From the NCBI RefSeq assembly GCF_902459695.1, contig NZ_CABPRZ010000008.1, forward strand, positions 1-64,000: a stretch of DNA of 64,000 bases, in the 5' to 3' direction. The stretch is from Pandoraea terrae (lineage in GTDB: Bacteria; Pseudomonadota; Gammaproteobacteria; Burkholderiales; Burkholderiaceae). A program made the position numbers and the translations under genes. Each line of letters starts with the position of its first letter. Positions within the stretch are counted from its first letter, which is position 1. The notes under the pieces were generated by a model that was not told the DNA's origin, did no database searches, and saw nothing but the letters and a program-made list of their open reading frames with translations. Shown piece by piece: positions 10,746-18,887 of this stretch.

Positions 10746-11187
10746 CGGGAGTACCTCGGTACGGCAAGCGCCAAGCACAACGTAAAGAACGCGCAGAAGC
10801 TACGGCATACGGCGTTGAAGGCAAACGACATCATGAACGGGCATCTTCGAGCGCGAGCGCCAACGCACAGGCGCGATGACGTGCCCTCAACGTCAGGTCA
10901 AAACCTGACGAAGCGGGGCGACAATAGGCTACCGGCGGCGAAGTGGCTCTAATCGGGGGATTGGGACGGCGCTGGGAAGACGCGACGGGACGGGCCCGTC
11001 ACATGAACGGTCGTCAACACACGGGCACCAATGCTACGCAATGTTAGCCCGTAGGGGAACACAGAAAATTCCGAAAATCGCTCAACGGGCGTCGCCCGCC
11101 GCCGAGCGCGCCGCTTAACTCTCTCCTGCGGAAGTCAACGCGACAATAGGCCCCAGGGCAAACGCGCCGTCGCCATCGCACGCAAAC
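10746..11187. other. Intergenic region upstream of cdiA
   Basis: 442 bp between the 3' end of the MocR-type gene and the cdiA start, both on the minus strand. It should hold the cdiA promoter. Apart from the inverted repeat at 10891-10910 I see no gene, no clear terminator and no confident -35/-10 pair. Confidence 0.5.
10891..10910. promoter_or_regulatory. Perfect inverted repeat upstream of cdiA
   Basis: CGTCAGGT-CAAA-ACCTGACG: 8-bp perfect arms with a 4-nt spacer, about 145 bp upstream of the cdiA start. No T-tract follows on either strand, so an operator is more likely than a terminator. The binding protein is unknown. Confidence 0.45.
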
Positions 11188-12630
11188 TCAGACGCGCGCC
11201 GCCGCCTCAAGAAAACGGAACAACCGCGGATCGTCGGAGTAGGCGACGTTGAAGCGGAACCATCGGCACGGTTGTGCGTTGGCGAGAAAAAACTCTCCCG
11301 GCGCGAGCATGATGCTCTGCGCGAGCGCCTGCTCGGCCAACTCGCGCGCCGGCGTTGCGCCCTCCGGCAAACTCGCGCATACGAACATCCCGCCCTCCGG
11401 TTGCGCCAGCAGCGTCAGCCCGTGCGACTGCAATTGCGACGTCAACCGCCCGCGCGCGCGCGTGAGGCGGTCCGTCAGGCGCTCGATGTGCTTGCGGTGC
11501 CGGCCTTCCGTCAGGACGGCGTGCACGATTCGCTCATTGATCTCCGACGAGGTCAGCCCGGCGACCATCTTGCTGCGGGCGATCTCGCGCACCAACTCCT
11601 GCCCGCACGCCAGATAGCCCACGCGCACCGACGGCGAGATCGTCTTCGAGAAACTCGAGATGTAAATTACGCGCGACAGACCGTCCATGGCCGCGAGTGA
11701 AGGCGTGCCGGCAGGCGCCAGCTCCCGGTAGATGTCGTCTTCCACGACCCAGAAGCCGTGCTGCTCGGCGGCTTGCAGAATCCGGTGGGCGCCCGCCGGC
11801 GACAGCGATGTGCCCAGTGGATTGTGCAGCGCCGGGTTGAGAAACAAGGCGCGCGGACGATGCGCCGCAGCCGCTTGGTCCAGCGCTGCCAGGTCGAGAC
11901 CCGCTTCCGTGCGCGGCACGCCCACCACATTGAGGCCGGCCAGCCGAAGGATCGCCAGCAGATTGCAGTAGGCCGGCGCTTCCACGAGCACCGTGTCGCC
12001 AGGCTGCAGGAGCGTGCGCACCACGAGATCGAGCGCCTGCGTCGCGCCTTGCGTCAGCACGATCCGCTCGGGCGGCGCATCGATGGCCAGTTCGGCTAGC
12101 CGGCGTGCGATCCACTGCCGCAGCGGTCCGTAACCGTTCGGATGCCCGTAATGCGCAAATCGGGCGCTGGTGCCCTTGGCCAGTTGCCGCAGTGCTCCGT
12201 GCAGGCCGTCTTCGTCGAGCCAGCTGTCGGGCAGCCAGCCGCAGCCGCTTTTCACGGCGATCGAGTCGTCGGCGAAGATTTCCGACAGCAGCCACGCGTT
12301 AGTGACTTCGCTCGCGGCAGCGCTTGGCACGGCGGGCCCCCCCGGAGATCCCGGCATACCCGCCGCCGCGTGTCCGTCCGGCGCGCCTGCGACGAAAAAG
12401 CCCGCGCCGCGCCGCGCGACCAGCACACCTTGCGCGACCAGCCGGTCATACGCCTCGACCACCGTGAAGGTGCTGATCTGATGCGCTTTTGCCAGGGAAC
12501 GGATCGACGGCATGCGCATGCCGGCGTGCAGGGTTTGCCGCTGCATCGCCCGGCCGACCTCACGCACGATCTGGTCGACAAGCGCTTCGGGCTGGGCGCG
12601 GTTCAGGGTGAATTCCAACGGGTGTGACAT
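11188..12630 (-). CDS. MocR/GabR-type transcriptional regulator (GntR HTH fused to aminotransferase domain)
   Basis: 480 residues. An N-terminal GntR winged helix (about residues 5-75, 'MRMPSIRSLAKAHQISTFTVVEAYDRL..GVLVARRGAGFFV') is joined to a fold-type I aminotransferase domain with 'LTQGATQALDLV', 'VLVEAPAYCN' and the PLP-lysine region 'ISSFSKTISPSVRVGYL'. In this family PLP binding senses an amino compound and the domain is usually not a working transaminase. The start at 12630 (MSHPLEFTLN) is preferred over an ORF extension to 12717 because homology begins here. It is divergent from the beta-alanine aminotransferase gene, the classic arrangement for a MocR regulator and its target. A long inverted repeat lies between them. 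Confidence 0.9.
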   Translation of the reverse strand: MSHPLEFTLNRAQPEALVDQIVREVGRAMQRQTLHAGMRMPSIRSLAKAHQISTFTVVEAYDRLVAQGVLVARRGAGFFVAGAPDGHAAAGMPGSPGGPAVPSAAASEVTNAWLLSEIFADDSIAVKSGCGWLPDSWLDEDGLHGALRQLAKGTSARFAHYGHPNGYGPLRQWIARRLAELAIDAPPERIVLTQGATQALDLVVRTLLQPGDTVLVEAPAYCNLLAILRLAGLNVVGVPRTEAGLDLAALDQAAAAHRPRALFLNPALHNPLGTSLSPAGAHRILQAAEQHGFWVVEDDIYRELAPAGTPSLAAMDGLSRVIYISSFSKTISPSVRVGYLACGQELVREIARSKMVAGLTSSEINERIVHAVLTEGRHRKHIERLTDRLTRARGRLTSQLQSHGLTLLAQPEGGMFVCASLPEGATPARELAEQALAQSIMLAPGEFFLANAQPCRWFRFNVAYSDDPRLFRFLEAAARV

Positions 12631-12729
12631 GGCGCGTACGGGGGGAGAAGAAGGGCAGGGCGGCGGCGAAACCGCGTGACCGGACAGCTGCCGGCGACAC
12701 GGCTGTCGCCAATACACTTTGGAGGTTCG

Positions 12730-12779
12730 ACCAATACAGAATATACATTTTTACTTGGAGTGTACATGTCTGTATCGGT
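12730..12779. promoter_or_regulatory. Long inverted repeat in the divergent regulator/aminotransferase promoter
   Basis: ACCAATACAGA (12730-12740) and TCTGTATCGGT (12769-12779) are inverted repeats matching at 10 of 11 positions, separated by 28 bp. The spacer contains a further TATACA/TGTACA pair. The region is AT-rich against a GC-rich background. MocR-type dimers bind spaced repeats covering their promoters, so this is a good candidate operator for the adjacent regulator. Confidence 0.6.
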
Positions 12780-12867
12780 TTCGGCGCCGTAGGATCGTCA
12801 CATCCCTGCTTGCGCCACGTGCTCATTCGCGTGAACAGGCCCCTGACCCACCGGATGGAGACCCCCG

Positions 12868-14196
12868 ATGAACATGCATGAGCTGAATCTCGACATGACG
12901 GCGTTCTGGATGCCATTTACCGCCAACCGCCAGTTCAAGAGCGCGCCGCGTATCCTGGTGAAGGCCGAGGGCATGTACTACACGTCGCACGACGGGCGCC
13001 GCGTTCTCGACGGCACGGCAGGACTGTGGTGCGTCAACGCCGGTCACTGCCGCACCGAGATCGTCGAAGCGATTCGCCAGCAAGCCGGCGAACTCGACTT
13101 CGCGCCGACTTTCCAGATGGGTCATCCGAAAGCCTTCGAAGCCGCCGCGAAGATTGCCGAGATCACGCCGGAAGGCCTCGACCGCGTCTTTTTCACCAAC
13201 TCCGGCTCGGAATCGGTCGATACCGCACTGAAGATCGCGCTGGCGTATCACCGCGCGCGCGGCGAGGGGCAGCGCACGCGTTTCATCGGGCGCGAGCGCG
13301 GCTATCACGGCGTGGGTTTCGGCGGCATTTCGGTGGGCGGCATTTCGCCGAACCGCAAGGCCTATTCCGGCGCGCTGCTGCCGGCCGTCGACCACTTGCC
13401 GCATACGCTGAACATCGCCGAAGCCGCGTTCACGCGCGGGCAGCCGAGCTGGGGCGCGCATCTGGCCGATGAGCTTGAGCGTCTCGTCACGTTGCACGAT
13501 GCGTCGACGATCGCCGCAGTCATCGTCGAGCCGCTTGCCGGTTCGACGGGCGTACTGGTGCCGCCGCAGGGCTACCTGCAGAAGCTGCGCCAGATTTGCG
13601 ACAAGCACGGCATCCTGCTGATTTTCGACGAAGTGATCACCGGACTCGGCCGCCTCGGCGCGCCATTCGCAGCACAGTACTTCGGCGTCACGCCCGACTT
13701 GATGACGATGGCCAAGGGCGTGAACAACGCGGCCGTGCCGATGGGCGCCGTCGCCGTGAAGAACGGCATCCACGATGCCATCGTCGACGCCGGCAATGCG
13801 GGTGCGATCGAGTTCTTCCACGGCTACACCTACTCTGGCCACCCGCTGGCCGCCGCAGCGGCGTGCGCTGCACTCGACCTTTACAAGAATGACGGCTTGT
13901 TTGAGCGCGCCGCCAAACTGGCGCCGCATTTCGAAAAGGCGATTCACAGTCTGCGCGAACTGCCGAACGTGATCGACATCCGCAATCTGGGACTGGTCGG
14001 CGGCATCGAGCTCAAACCGCGCGACGGCAAGCCGGGCGCGCGTGCGCACGAAATCTTCGTCAAATGCTTCGAAAAGGGTGCGCTGGTGCGTTACACGGGC
14101 GACATCCTGGCGTTCTCGCCGCCGCTGATCGTAAACGAGACGCAAATCGACGAACTGTTCGGCATCGTTGCCGAAGCCATCCGTGAAGTTGCCTGA
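12868..14196 (+). CDS. bauA: Beta-alanine (omega-amino acid):pyruvate aminotransferase
   Basis: 442 residues, class III aminotransferase. 'DMTAFWMPFTANRQFKSAPR' at the N terminus is typical of omega-amino-acid:pyruvate transaminases. The PLP pocket has 'LLIFDEVITGLGRLG' and the Schiff-base lysine at about K283 in 'MTMAKGVNN'. It converts beta-alanine and pyruvate to malonate semialdehyde and alanine. The next gene encodes the dehydrogenase for that semialdehyde, 22 bp downstream. A GGAG motif precedes the ATG. Regulation by the divergent MocR-type protein is likely. Confidence 0.9.
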   Translation: MNMHELNLDMTAFWMPFTANRQFKSAPRILVKAEGMYYTSHDGRRVLDGTAGLWCVNAGHCRTEIVEAIRQQAGELDFAPTFQMGHPKAFEAAAKIAEITPEGLDRVFFTNSGSESVDTALKIALAYHRARGEGQRTRFIGRERGYHGVGFGGISVGGISPNRKAYSGALLPAVDHLPHTLNIAEAAFTRGQPSWGAHLADELERLVTLHDASTIAAVIVEPLAGSTGVLVPPQGYLQKLRQICDKHGILLIFDEVITGLGRLGAPFAAQYFGVTPDLMTMAKGVNNAAVPMGAVAVKNGIHDAIVDAGNAGAIEFFHGYTYSGHPLAAAAACAALDLYKNDGLFERAAKLAPHFEKAIHSLRELPNVIDIRNLGLVGGIELKPRDGKPGARAHEIFVKCFEKGALVRYTGDILAFSPPLIVNETQIDELFGIVAEAIREVA

Positions 14197-14218
14197 ATCT
14201 GATACCCCGGATACCAAC

Positions 14219-15736
14219 ATGAACCAACGCATCAACATCGAACGCATCGAACACTGGATTGGCGGTGCGACTGCCCCTGCCACGAGCGACCGCTTCGGCG
14301 AAGTCACCAACCCCGCCACCGGCGAAGTCATTCGCCACGTGGCGCTCGCATCGACCGACGACGTCGCGTGCGCCGTCGCAGCGGCGAAGGCGGCATTTCC
14401 TGCATGGCGCGGGACGCCGCCGCTCAAGCGCGCCCGCGTCATGATGCGTTACCGCGAACTGCTCGAAGCGCAGCGCGAAGCGATCGTGAAACTGATCAGC
14501 CAGGAACACGGCAAGACGCTCGACGACGCGCGCGGCGAAGTCACGCGCGGCATCGAAGTCGTCGAGTTCGCGATTGGCATTCCGCAATTGCTCAAGGGCG
14601 AAATCGCGCCGCAGGTCGGCACGGGCGTCGACAGCTATTCGATTCACCAGCCCGTAGGCGTATGCGCCGGGATCACGCCGTTCAATTTCCCGTCGATGGT
14701 GCCGTTGTGGATGTTCCCGATGGCCATCGCTTGCGGTAATACGTTCGTCCTCAAGCCGTCGGAGAAGGTGCCTTCGGCGGCGCTTCTGCTGGCGCGCCTG
14801 GCCAAGGAAGCGGGCCTGCCCGATGGCGTGCTCAACGTGGTCAACGGTGACAAGACCGCCGTCGACGCGCTCCTCACGCACCCTGATGTCGGCGCGGTGT
14901 CGTTCGTCGGCTCGACGCCGATCGCGCAGTACATCTACACGACGGCCGCAGCGCACGGCAAGCGCGTGCAGGCACTGGGCGGCGCGAAGAATCACGGCGT
15001 CGTGATGCCGGACGCGGATCTCGACTTCACCGTCGACGCACTGATCGGCGCTGCGTACGGCTCCGCCGGGGAGCGTTGCATGGCGATTTCGGTGGCGGTG
15101 GCCGTGGGCGATGTGGCCGACACACTCGTCGAGCGTCTGGCCAAGGCGGCGCGCGGCCTGCCTGTCGGCGATGGCACAGATCCGGCCGCACAGATGGGGC
15201 CGCTGATTTCACGTGTGCACTGCGACAAGGTGCGCGGGTTCGTGGATGCGGGCGAGGGCGAAGGCGCGAAGCTGGTGGTGGACGGACGCGGCCTGCAAGT
15301 CGCGGGCCGCGAGAACGGCTTCTTCATCGGTCCGTGCCTGTTCGACAACGTCACACCCGAAATGACCATCTACCGGAACGAAATCTTCGGACCGGTGCTG
15401 GCGGTCGTGCGTGTGCCGACGCTGGAAGCGGCGATCGCGCTCATCAACCGTAATCCGTATGCAAATGGCACGGCGGTCTTTACGACGTCGGGGGCTTCGG
15501 CGCGCCGCTTCGAGGACGAAATCGAAGTGGGCATGGTGGGCATCAACGTGCCGATCCCGGTGCCGGTGTCGTACTTCTCGTTCGGCGGCTGGCGCAATTC
15601 GCTGTTTGGCGACCAGCATATTTACGGACCGGAGTCGGTGCGCTTCTATACGCGCTCCAAGGTGGTGACCCGCCGCTGGTCGGAAGGCCGCGCTGCCGGC
15701 GCGCCTTCGCTGGTGATGCCGACGCTGGGTCAGTAA
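14219..15736 (+). CDS. mmsA: CoA-acylating (methyl)malonate-semialdehyde dehydrogenase
   Basis: 505 residues, aldehyde dehydrogenase superfamily. It has 'PFNFPSMVPLWMFPMAIACGN', which is diagnostic of the CoA-dependent MmsA/BauC branch, and the catalytic Cys at about C287 in 'GSAGERCMAIS'. The branch-specific absence of the usual ETGG glutamate ('LGGAKNHGVVMPDAD') is expected. It turns malonate semialdehyde into acetyl-CoA. I use the ATG at 14219; an in-frame ATG at 14168 would overlap bauA by 29 bp and add residues without homology. It forms an operon with bauA for beta-alanine use. bauC is an equally suitable name. Confidence 0.88.
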   Translation: MNQRINIERIEHWIGGATAPATSDRFGEVTNPATGEVIRHVALASTDDVACAVAAAKAAFPAWRGTPPLKRARVMMRYRELLEAQREAIVKLISQEHGKTLDDARGEVTRGIEVVEFAIGIPQLLKGEIAPQVGTGVDSYSIHQPVGVCAGITPFNFPSMVPLWMFPMAIACGNTFVLKPSEKVPSAALLLARLAKEAGLPDGVLNVVNGDKTAVDALLTHPDVGAVSFVGSTPIAQYIYTTAAAHGKRVQALGGAKNHGVVMPDADLDFTVDALIGAAYGSAGERCMAISVAVAVGDVADTLVERLAKAARGLPVGDGTDPAAQMGPLISRVHCDKVRGFVDAGEGEGAKLVVDGRGLQVAGRENGFFIGPCLFDNVTPEMTIYRNEIFGPVLAVVRVPTLEAAIALINRNPYANGTAVFTTSGASARRFEDEIEVGMVGINVPIPVPVSYFSFGGWRNSLFGDQHIYGPESVRFYTRSKVVTRRWSEGRAAGAPSLVMPTLGQ

Positions 15737-15743
15737 GCGGCAT

Positions 15744-15767
15744 CGGCAGCCGTCTCGACGGCTGCCG
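15744..15767. terminator. Bidirectional terminator hairpin between mmsA and pxpA
   Basis: CGGCAGCCGT-CTCG-ACGGCTGCCG: a perfect 10-bp GC-rich stem with a 4-nt loop, lying between the convergent ends of mmsA (15736) and pxpA (15769). There is no strong T-tract, so the efficiency is uncertain, but position and stability fit a shared terminator. Confidence 0.65.
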
Positions 15768-15768
15768 G

Positions 15769-16515
15769 TTACACCGGCGCCGAGATGCGAATGCCCTCGG
15801 CTGTGAGATAGCCGCGAATGCGTTGCGCGAACTCGAGGGCGTGCGGGCCGTCGCCATGCAGGCAGACGGTTTGCGCGTGGATTCGCACCCAGGTGCCGTC
15901 GATCGCGCGCACGCGCCCTTCGCGCACCATCGTGAGGGTTTGGGCGAGCACCGTTTCCTCGTTTTCGATCAGCGCGCCCGGGGTGCCGCGTTTGACGAGC
16001 GATCCGTCGGCGTTATATCCACGGTCCGCGAACACCTCTTCCACCGCGCGCATGCCTACCGCCTTTGCCGCGGCGATCAGTTCGCCGCCGGCCAGACCAT
16101 AGACGGCCAGATCGGAATCGAATGCCCGGATCGCGGCCACGATCGTCTCGGCAAGCTGTGCATCGCGTGCCGCCTGATTATAGAGCGCCCCGTGCGGTTT
16201 CACGTGCGTGAGCCAACCGCCTTGCGCGCGCACCATCGCGGCCAGCGCGCCGATTTGATACAGCATGCCGGCGAAGACTTCTTCCGGCGGCAGCGTCATC
16301 TTGCTGCGGCCGAAGTTGTTGCGGTCGGGAAAACTCGGGTGCGCGCCGATGGCGACGCCGTTGGCAAGCGCCCAGCCGACCACGCGGTGCATGGTGAGTG
16401 CGTCACCGGCGTGCCAGCCGCAGGCGATGTTGGCGGAACTGACCTGGGCGAGCAGCGGTTCATCGAAAGCGCAGCCTTCGCCGAGATCGACGTTGAGATC
16501 GACTTGCATATTCAC
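15769..16515 (-). CDS. pxpA: 5-oxoprolinase subunit A (LamB/YcsF family)
   Basis: 248 residues beginning '[11 protein letters not shown]', with 'IACGWHAGD' and 'VKPHGALYN', the family hallmarks. PxpA works with PxpB and PxpC in the ATP-dependent hydrolysis of 5-oxoproline, a spontaneous cyclisation product of glutamine and glutamate, to glutamate. It is the last gene of a minus-strand operon and overlaps pxpC by 4 bp (ATGA). Full family length; no defect seen. Confidence 0.93.
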   Translation of the reverse strand: MNMQVDLNVDLGEGCAFDEPLLAQVSSANIACGWHAGDALTMHRVVGWALANGVAIGAHPSFPDRNNFGRSKMTLPPEEVFAGMLYQIGALAAMVRAQGGWLTHVKPHGALYNQAARDAQLAETIVAAIRAFDSDLAVYGLAGGELIAAAKAVGMRAVEEVFADRGYNADGSLVKRGTPGALIENEETVLAQTLTMVREGRVRAIDGTWVRIHAQTVCLHGDGPHALEFAQRIRGYLTAEGIRISAPV

Positions 16516-17510
16516 TTTGCGGCGCGTGGCACGGCATCGAGAATGCCTCGGTCGTGCCAGGCAAGCGCCCGTTCAATTTGTTCAAGATAGCGCATCTGCT
16601 CGCGTAGCGCTTCGCGCGCTTGCGCGAGCGTGCATACGGAAAAGTGCAGGTTGGCGCCGAGCCTTGCCTGTCCTAGCCGCCACAGGTCGGCCGCGATCAC
16701 GACGCCGAACTTGGGGTAGCCCCCGGTCGTCTGCGCATCGGCGAGCAGGATGATCGGCTGGCCCGACGGCGGGACCTGAATCACGCCCGGCAGGACGCCA
16801 TGCGACAGCAGGTCGTGATGGCGATTCTTTTTGCGCTCCAGCACCGCGCCCGCCAGCCGGTAGCCCATGCGGTTGCTGTTGGGCGTGATTTTCCAGGGCG
16901 TTTCCCAAAATGTCTTGTGCGCGGCCGCCGTGAAGTCATCGTGGTCGGGGCCGGGAAGCACGCGTATCCGATGACCGCCGGGATCGCTCGCCCACACGGG
17001 GGGGCGAACGCCCAAGGGCGGCAGATCGGCTTGCCATGGCACGGCAGGCGCACCGGTCTGGAGCTGGTCGCCGTCGTGCAGCGGGCGGCCCTGATGGCCC
17101 CCGAAGCGCGCCGTCAGATCAGTGCTGCGGGAGCCGAGCCGCGGCGTCACGTCGATGCCGCCGGCGACGGCCAGATACGTGCGCATCCCGAAGCGCGCCG
17201 GACGCAGTGTCAGCGTCTGCCCGCGCGAGACCGGAAATCGCCACCAGGACCACACCGGCTTGCCGTCGAGATCGGCGTAGCAGTCCGCGCCGGTCAGCGC
17301 CATCACGGTGTCCATGCCGAAACGAAAGGCGCACGGCGCCATGGTGATTTCAAGGCCGGCCGCGCCGGCGTCGTTGCCCACGAGCCGGTTCGCGACCATC
17401 AGCGCCAGCGGGTCGAGGGCGCCGCCACTGGACACACCGAGTGTCCGATAGCCGGGACGCCCCAGGTCTTGAACCGAAGTGAGCAGGCCGGCGCGCAGGA
17501 TATCGATCAC
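16512..17510 (-). CDS. pxpC: 5-oxoprolinase subunit C (biotin-dependent carboxyltransferase-like, KipA family)
   Basis: 332 residues starting '[26 protein letters not shown]', typical of PxpC/KipA, with '[18 protein letters not shown]' and the late '[18 protein letters not shown]' motif. Its 4-bp overlaps with pxpB upstream and pxpA downstream point to coupled translation of the three subunits. Confidence 0.93.
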   Translation of the reverse strand: MIDILRAGLLTSVQDLGRPGYRTLGVSSGGALDPLALMVANRLVGNDAGAAGLEITMAPCAFRFGMDTVMALTGADCYADLDGKPVWSWWRFPVSRGQTLTLRPARFGMRTYLAVAGGIDVTPRLGSRSTDLTARFGGHQGRPLHDGDQLQTGAPAVPWQADLPPLGVRPPVWASDPGGHRIRVLPGPDHDDFTAAAHKTFWETPWKITPNSNRMGYRLAGAVLERKKNRHHDLLSHGVLPGVIQVPPSGQPIILLADAQTTGGYPKFGVVIAADLWRLGQARLGANLHFSVCTLAQAREALREQMRYLEQIERALAWHDRGILDAVPRAAK

Positions 17511-18160
17511 AGGTCGAGGCTCGCGATGGAAAAGCGGATGCGGTCACCCGGTGCGAGCAGGGTGGGTGGGTCTTGCGTGGGATCGAACAGCGTCATCGCC
17601 GTGTGGCCGATCAATTGCCAGCCGCCGGGCGAGGACATCGGATAAATGCCGGTCTGGCTGCCGCCGATACCGACCGTGCCGGCGGGCACCGACAAGCGCG
17701 GTTCGGCGCGGCGCGGTGTGGCCAGCGACGGGTCGAGCCCGCCCAGGTAGGCGAACCCGGGCTGAAAGCCAAGAAAATAGACGATGTACTCGGCCTTCGC
17801 ATGACGCTGCACGACGGTTTTCGGTGCAAGGCGTGTGTGCCGCGCCACTTCTGCCAGATCGGGGCCGTGTTTGCCGCCGTAGGCCACCGGGATCTCGATG
17901 TCGCGTCCGGTCTCGCCGGCAGGCGGCGGCGCTTGCCAGGCTTCGCGCAGTTTGGCCGCGAGCGTGTCGGCGTCGGCGGCCAGCGGATCGTAGATCACCG
18001 TCAGGTTATTCATCCCCGGAATCGTGTCGCGCACGTGCGGCCACCCGCGCGCCACCGACGCCACATGCCAGACGCGCCGTTGCGTCAGCAGCGTGGCGGT
18101 CGCGCCGGCTTCGCACAGCAGTGCGCCTTCGCCGAGCGGCAGGATCTTGAGCGTTGACAT
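17507..18160 (-). CDS. pxpB: 5-oxoprolinase subunit B (KipI family)
   Basis: 217 residues with the PxpB/KipI signature 'YFLGFQPGFAYLGGL' and 'VPAGTVGIGGSQTGIYP..SPGGWQLIGHT'. I place the start at the ATG at 18160, preceded by AGGGA about 8 nt upstream; an ATG three codons earlier (18169) is possible. It is first of pxpBCA and lies 40 bp behind fthC on the same strand, so all four genes may share a transcript. Confidence 0.92.
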   Translation of the reverse strand: MSTLKILPLGEGALLCEAGATATLLTQRRVWHVASVARGWPHVRDTIPGMNNLTVIYDPLAADADTLAAKLREAWQAPPPAGETGRDIEIPVAYGGKHGPDLAEVARHTRLAPKTVVQRHAKAEYIVYFLGFQPGFAYLGGLDPSLATPRRAEPRLSVPAGTVGIGGSQTGIYPMSSPGGWQLIGHTAMTLFDPTQDPPTLLAPGDRIRFSIASLDL

Positions 18161-18200
18161 CGAATGCATCCCTGAGCGGGCGGCTGGCCGCGCGCCCTTG

Positions 18201-18827
18201 TTACGAGGGTACGGAAAACGACGGCGGCAGGCAAGCCGCAGCGGGTCCGTGAACCGCACTTTCCGTCAGGATAAGGTCCAGCGGCAGGTCGTGCGGCTCC
18301 ACGGCGAGGGCAGGGGATTCCAGAACGTCGAAGGCAAGGCCGACGGTGCGCGGACGCGGCGCGAGCGCCCCCAGCGTGCGGTCATAGAAGCCGCCGCCGT
18401 AACCGAGGCGAAATCCGGCGCGCGTAAAACCCACGCATGGCACCAGCAGCAGGTCCGGCGTGACGACAGGCGTGCCGTCGGGAACCGGAATGCGGTAATG
18501 GCCTTCGACCATCGGTGTATCGGGCTGCCAAAGATGAAACACCAACGGCGACGCGGGCTGATCGACGACCGGCAGCGCGGCGCGCCGGGCGGCGGCGGGG
18601 GCCTCTGCGTCGCTGCAACCTCCGGCCAGCCATGCAGCGATGGCCGGACGGGCGTCGAATTCGTCCTGGATGGGCCAGTACAGACCGACGCACGCGGGCT
18701 GCCACGCACGCAGCAGCGCGGCCAGTCGTTGGCCGATCAGGGCATCGCGGCGGTCACGATCGGGCAATGTCTTGCGTGCCGTGAGTAATGCTTTGCGCAA
18801 ACGGCTTTTGTGGGTGGGATCGGACAT
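18201..18827 (-). CDS. fthC: 5-formyltetrahydrofolate cyclo-ligase
   Basis: 208 residues. 'SRLRKALLTARKTL' opens the protein, and 'LLLVPCVGFTRAGFRLGYGGGFYDRTL' is the diagnostic ATP/folate-binding motif. It converts 5-formyl-THF to 5,10-methenyl-THF using ATP. The start is the ATG at 18827; the open frame continues far upstream only as the antisense of slt. It is divergent from slt, with 60 bp between the starts. Confidence 0.93.
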   Translation of the reverse strand: MSDPTHKSRLRKALLTARKTLPDRDRRDALIGQRLAALLRAWQPACVGLYWPIQDEFDARPAIAAWLAGGCSDAEAPAAARRAALPVVDQPASPLVFHLWQPDTPMVEGHYRIPVPDGTPVVTPDLLLVPCVGFTRAGFRLGYGGGFYDRTLGALAPRPRTVGLAFDVLESPALAVEPHDLPLDLILTESAVHGPAAACLPPSFSVPS

Positions 18828-18887
18828 TTCGGTGCCGGGGTCCCGTGCTATGCTTGATTCCAATTTTTTCCCTGACGCGCAAGAATA

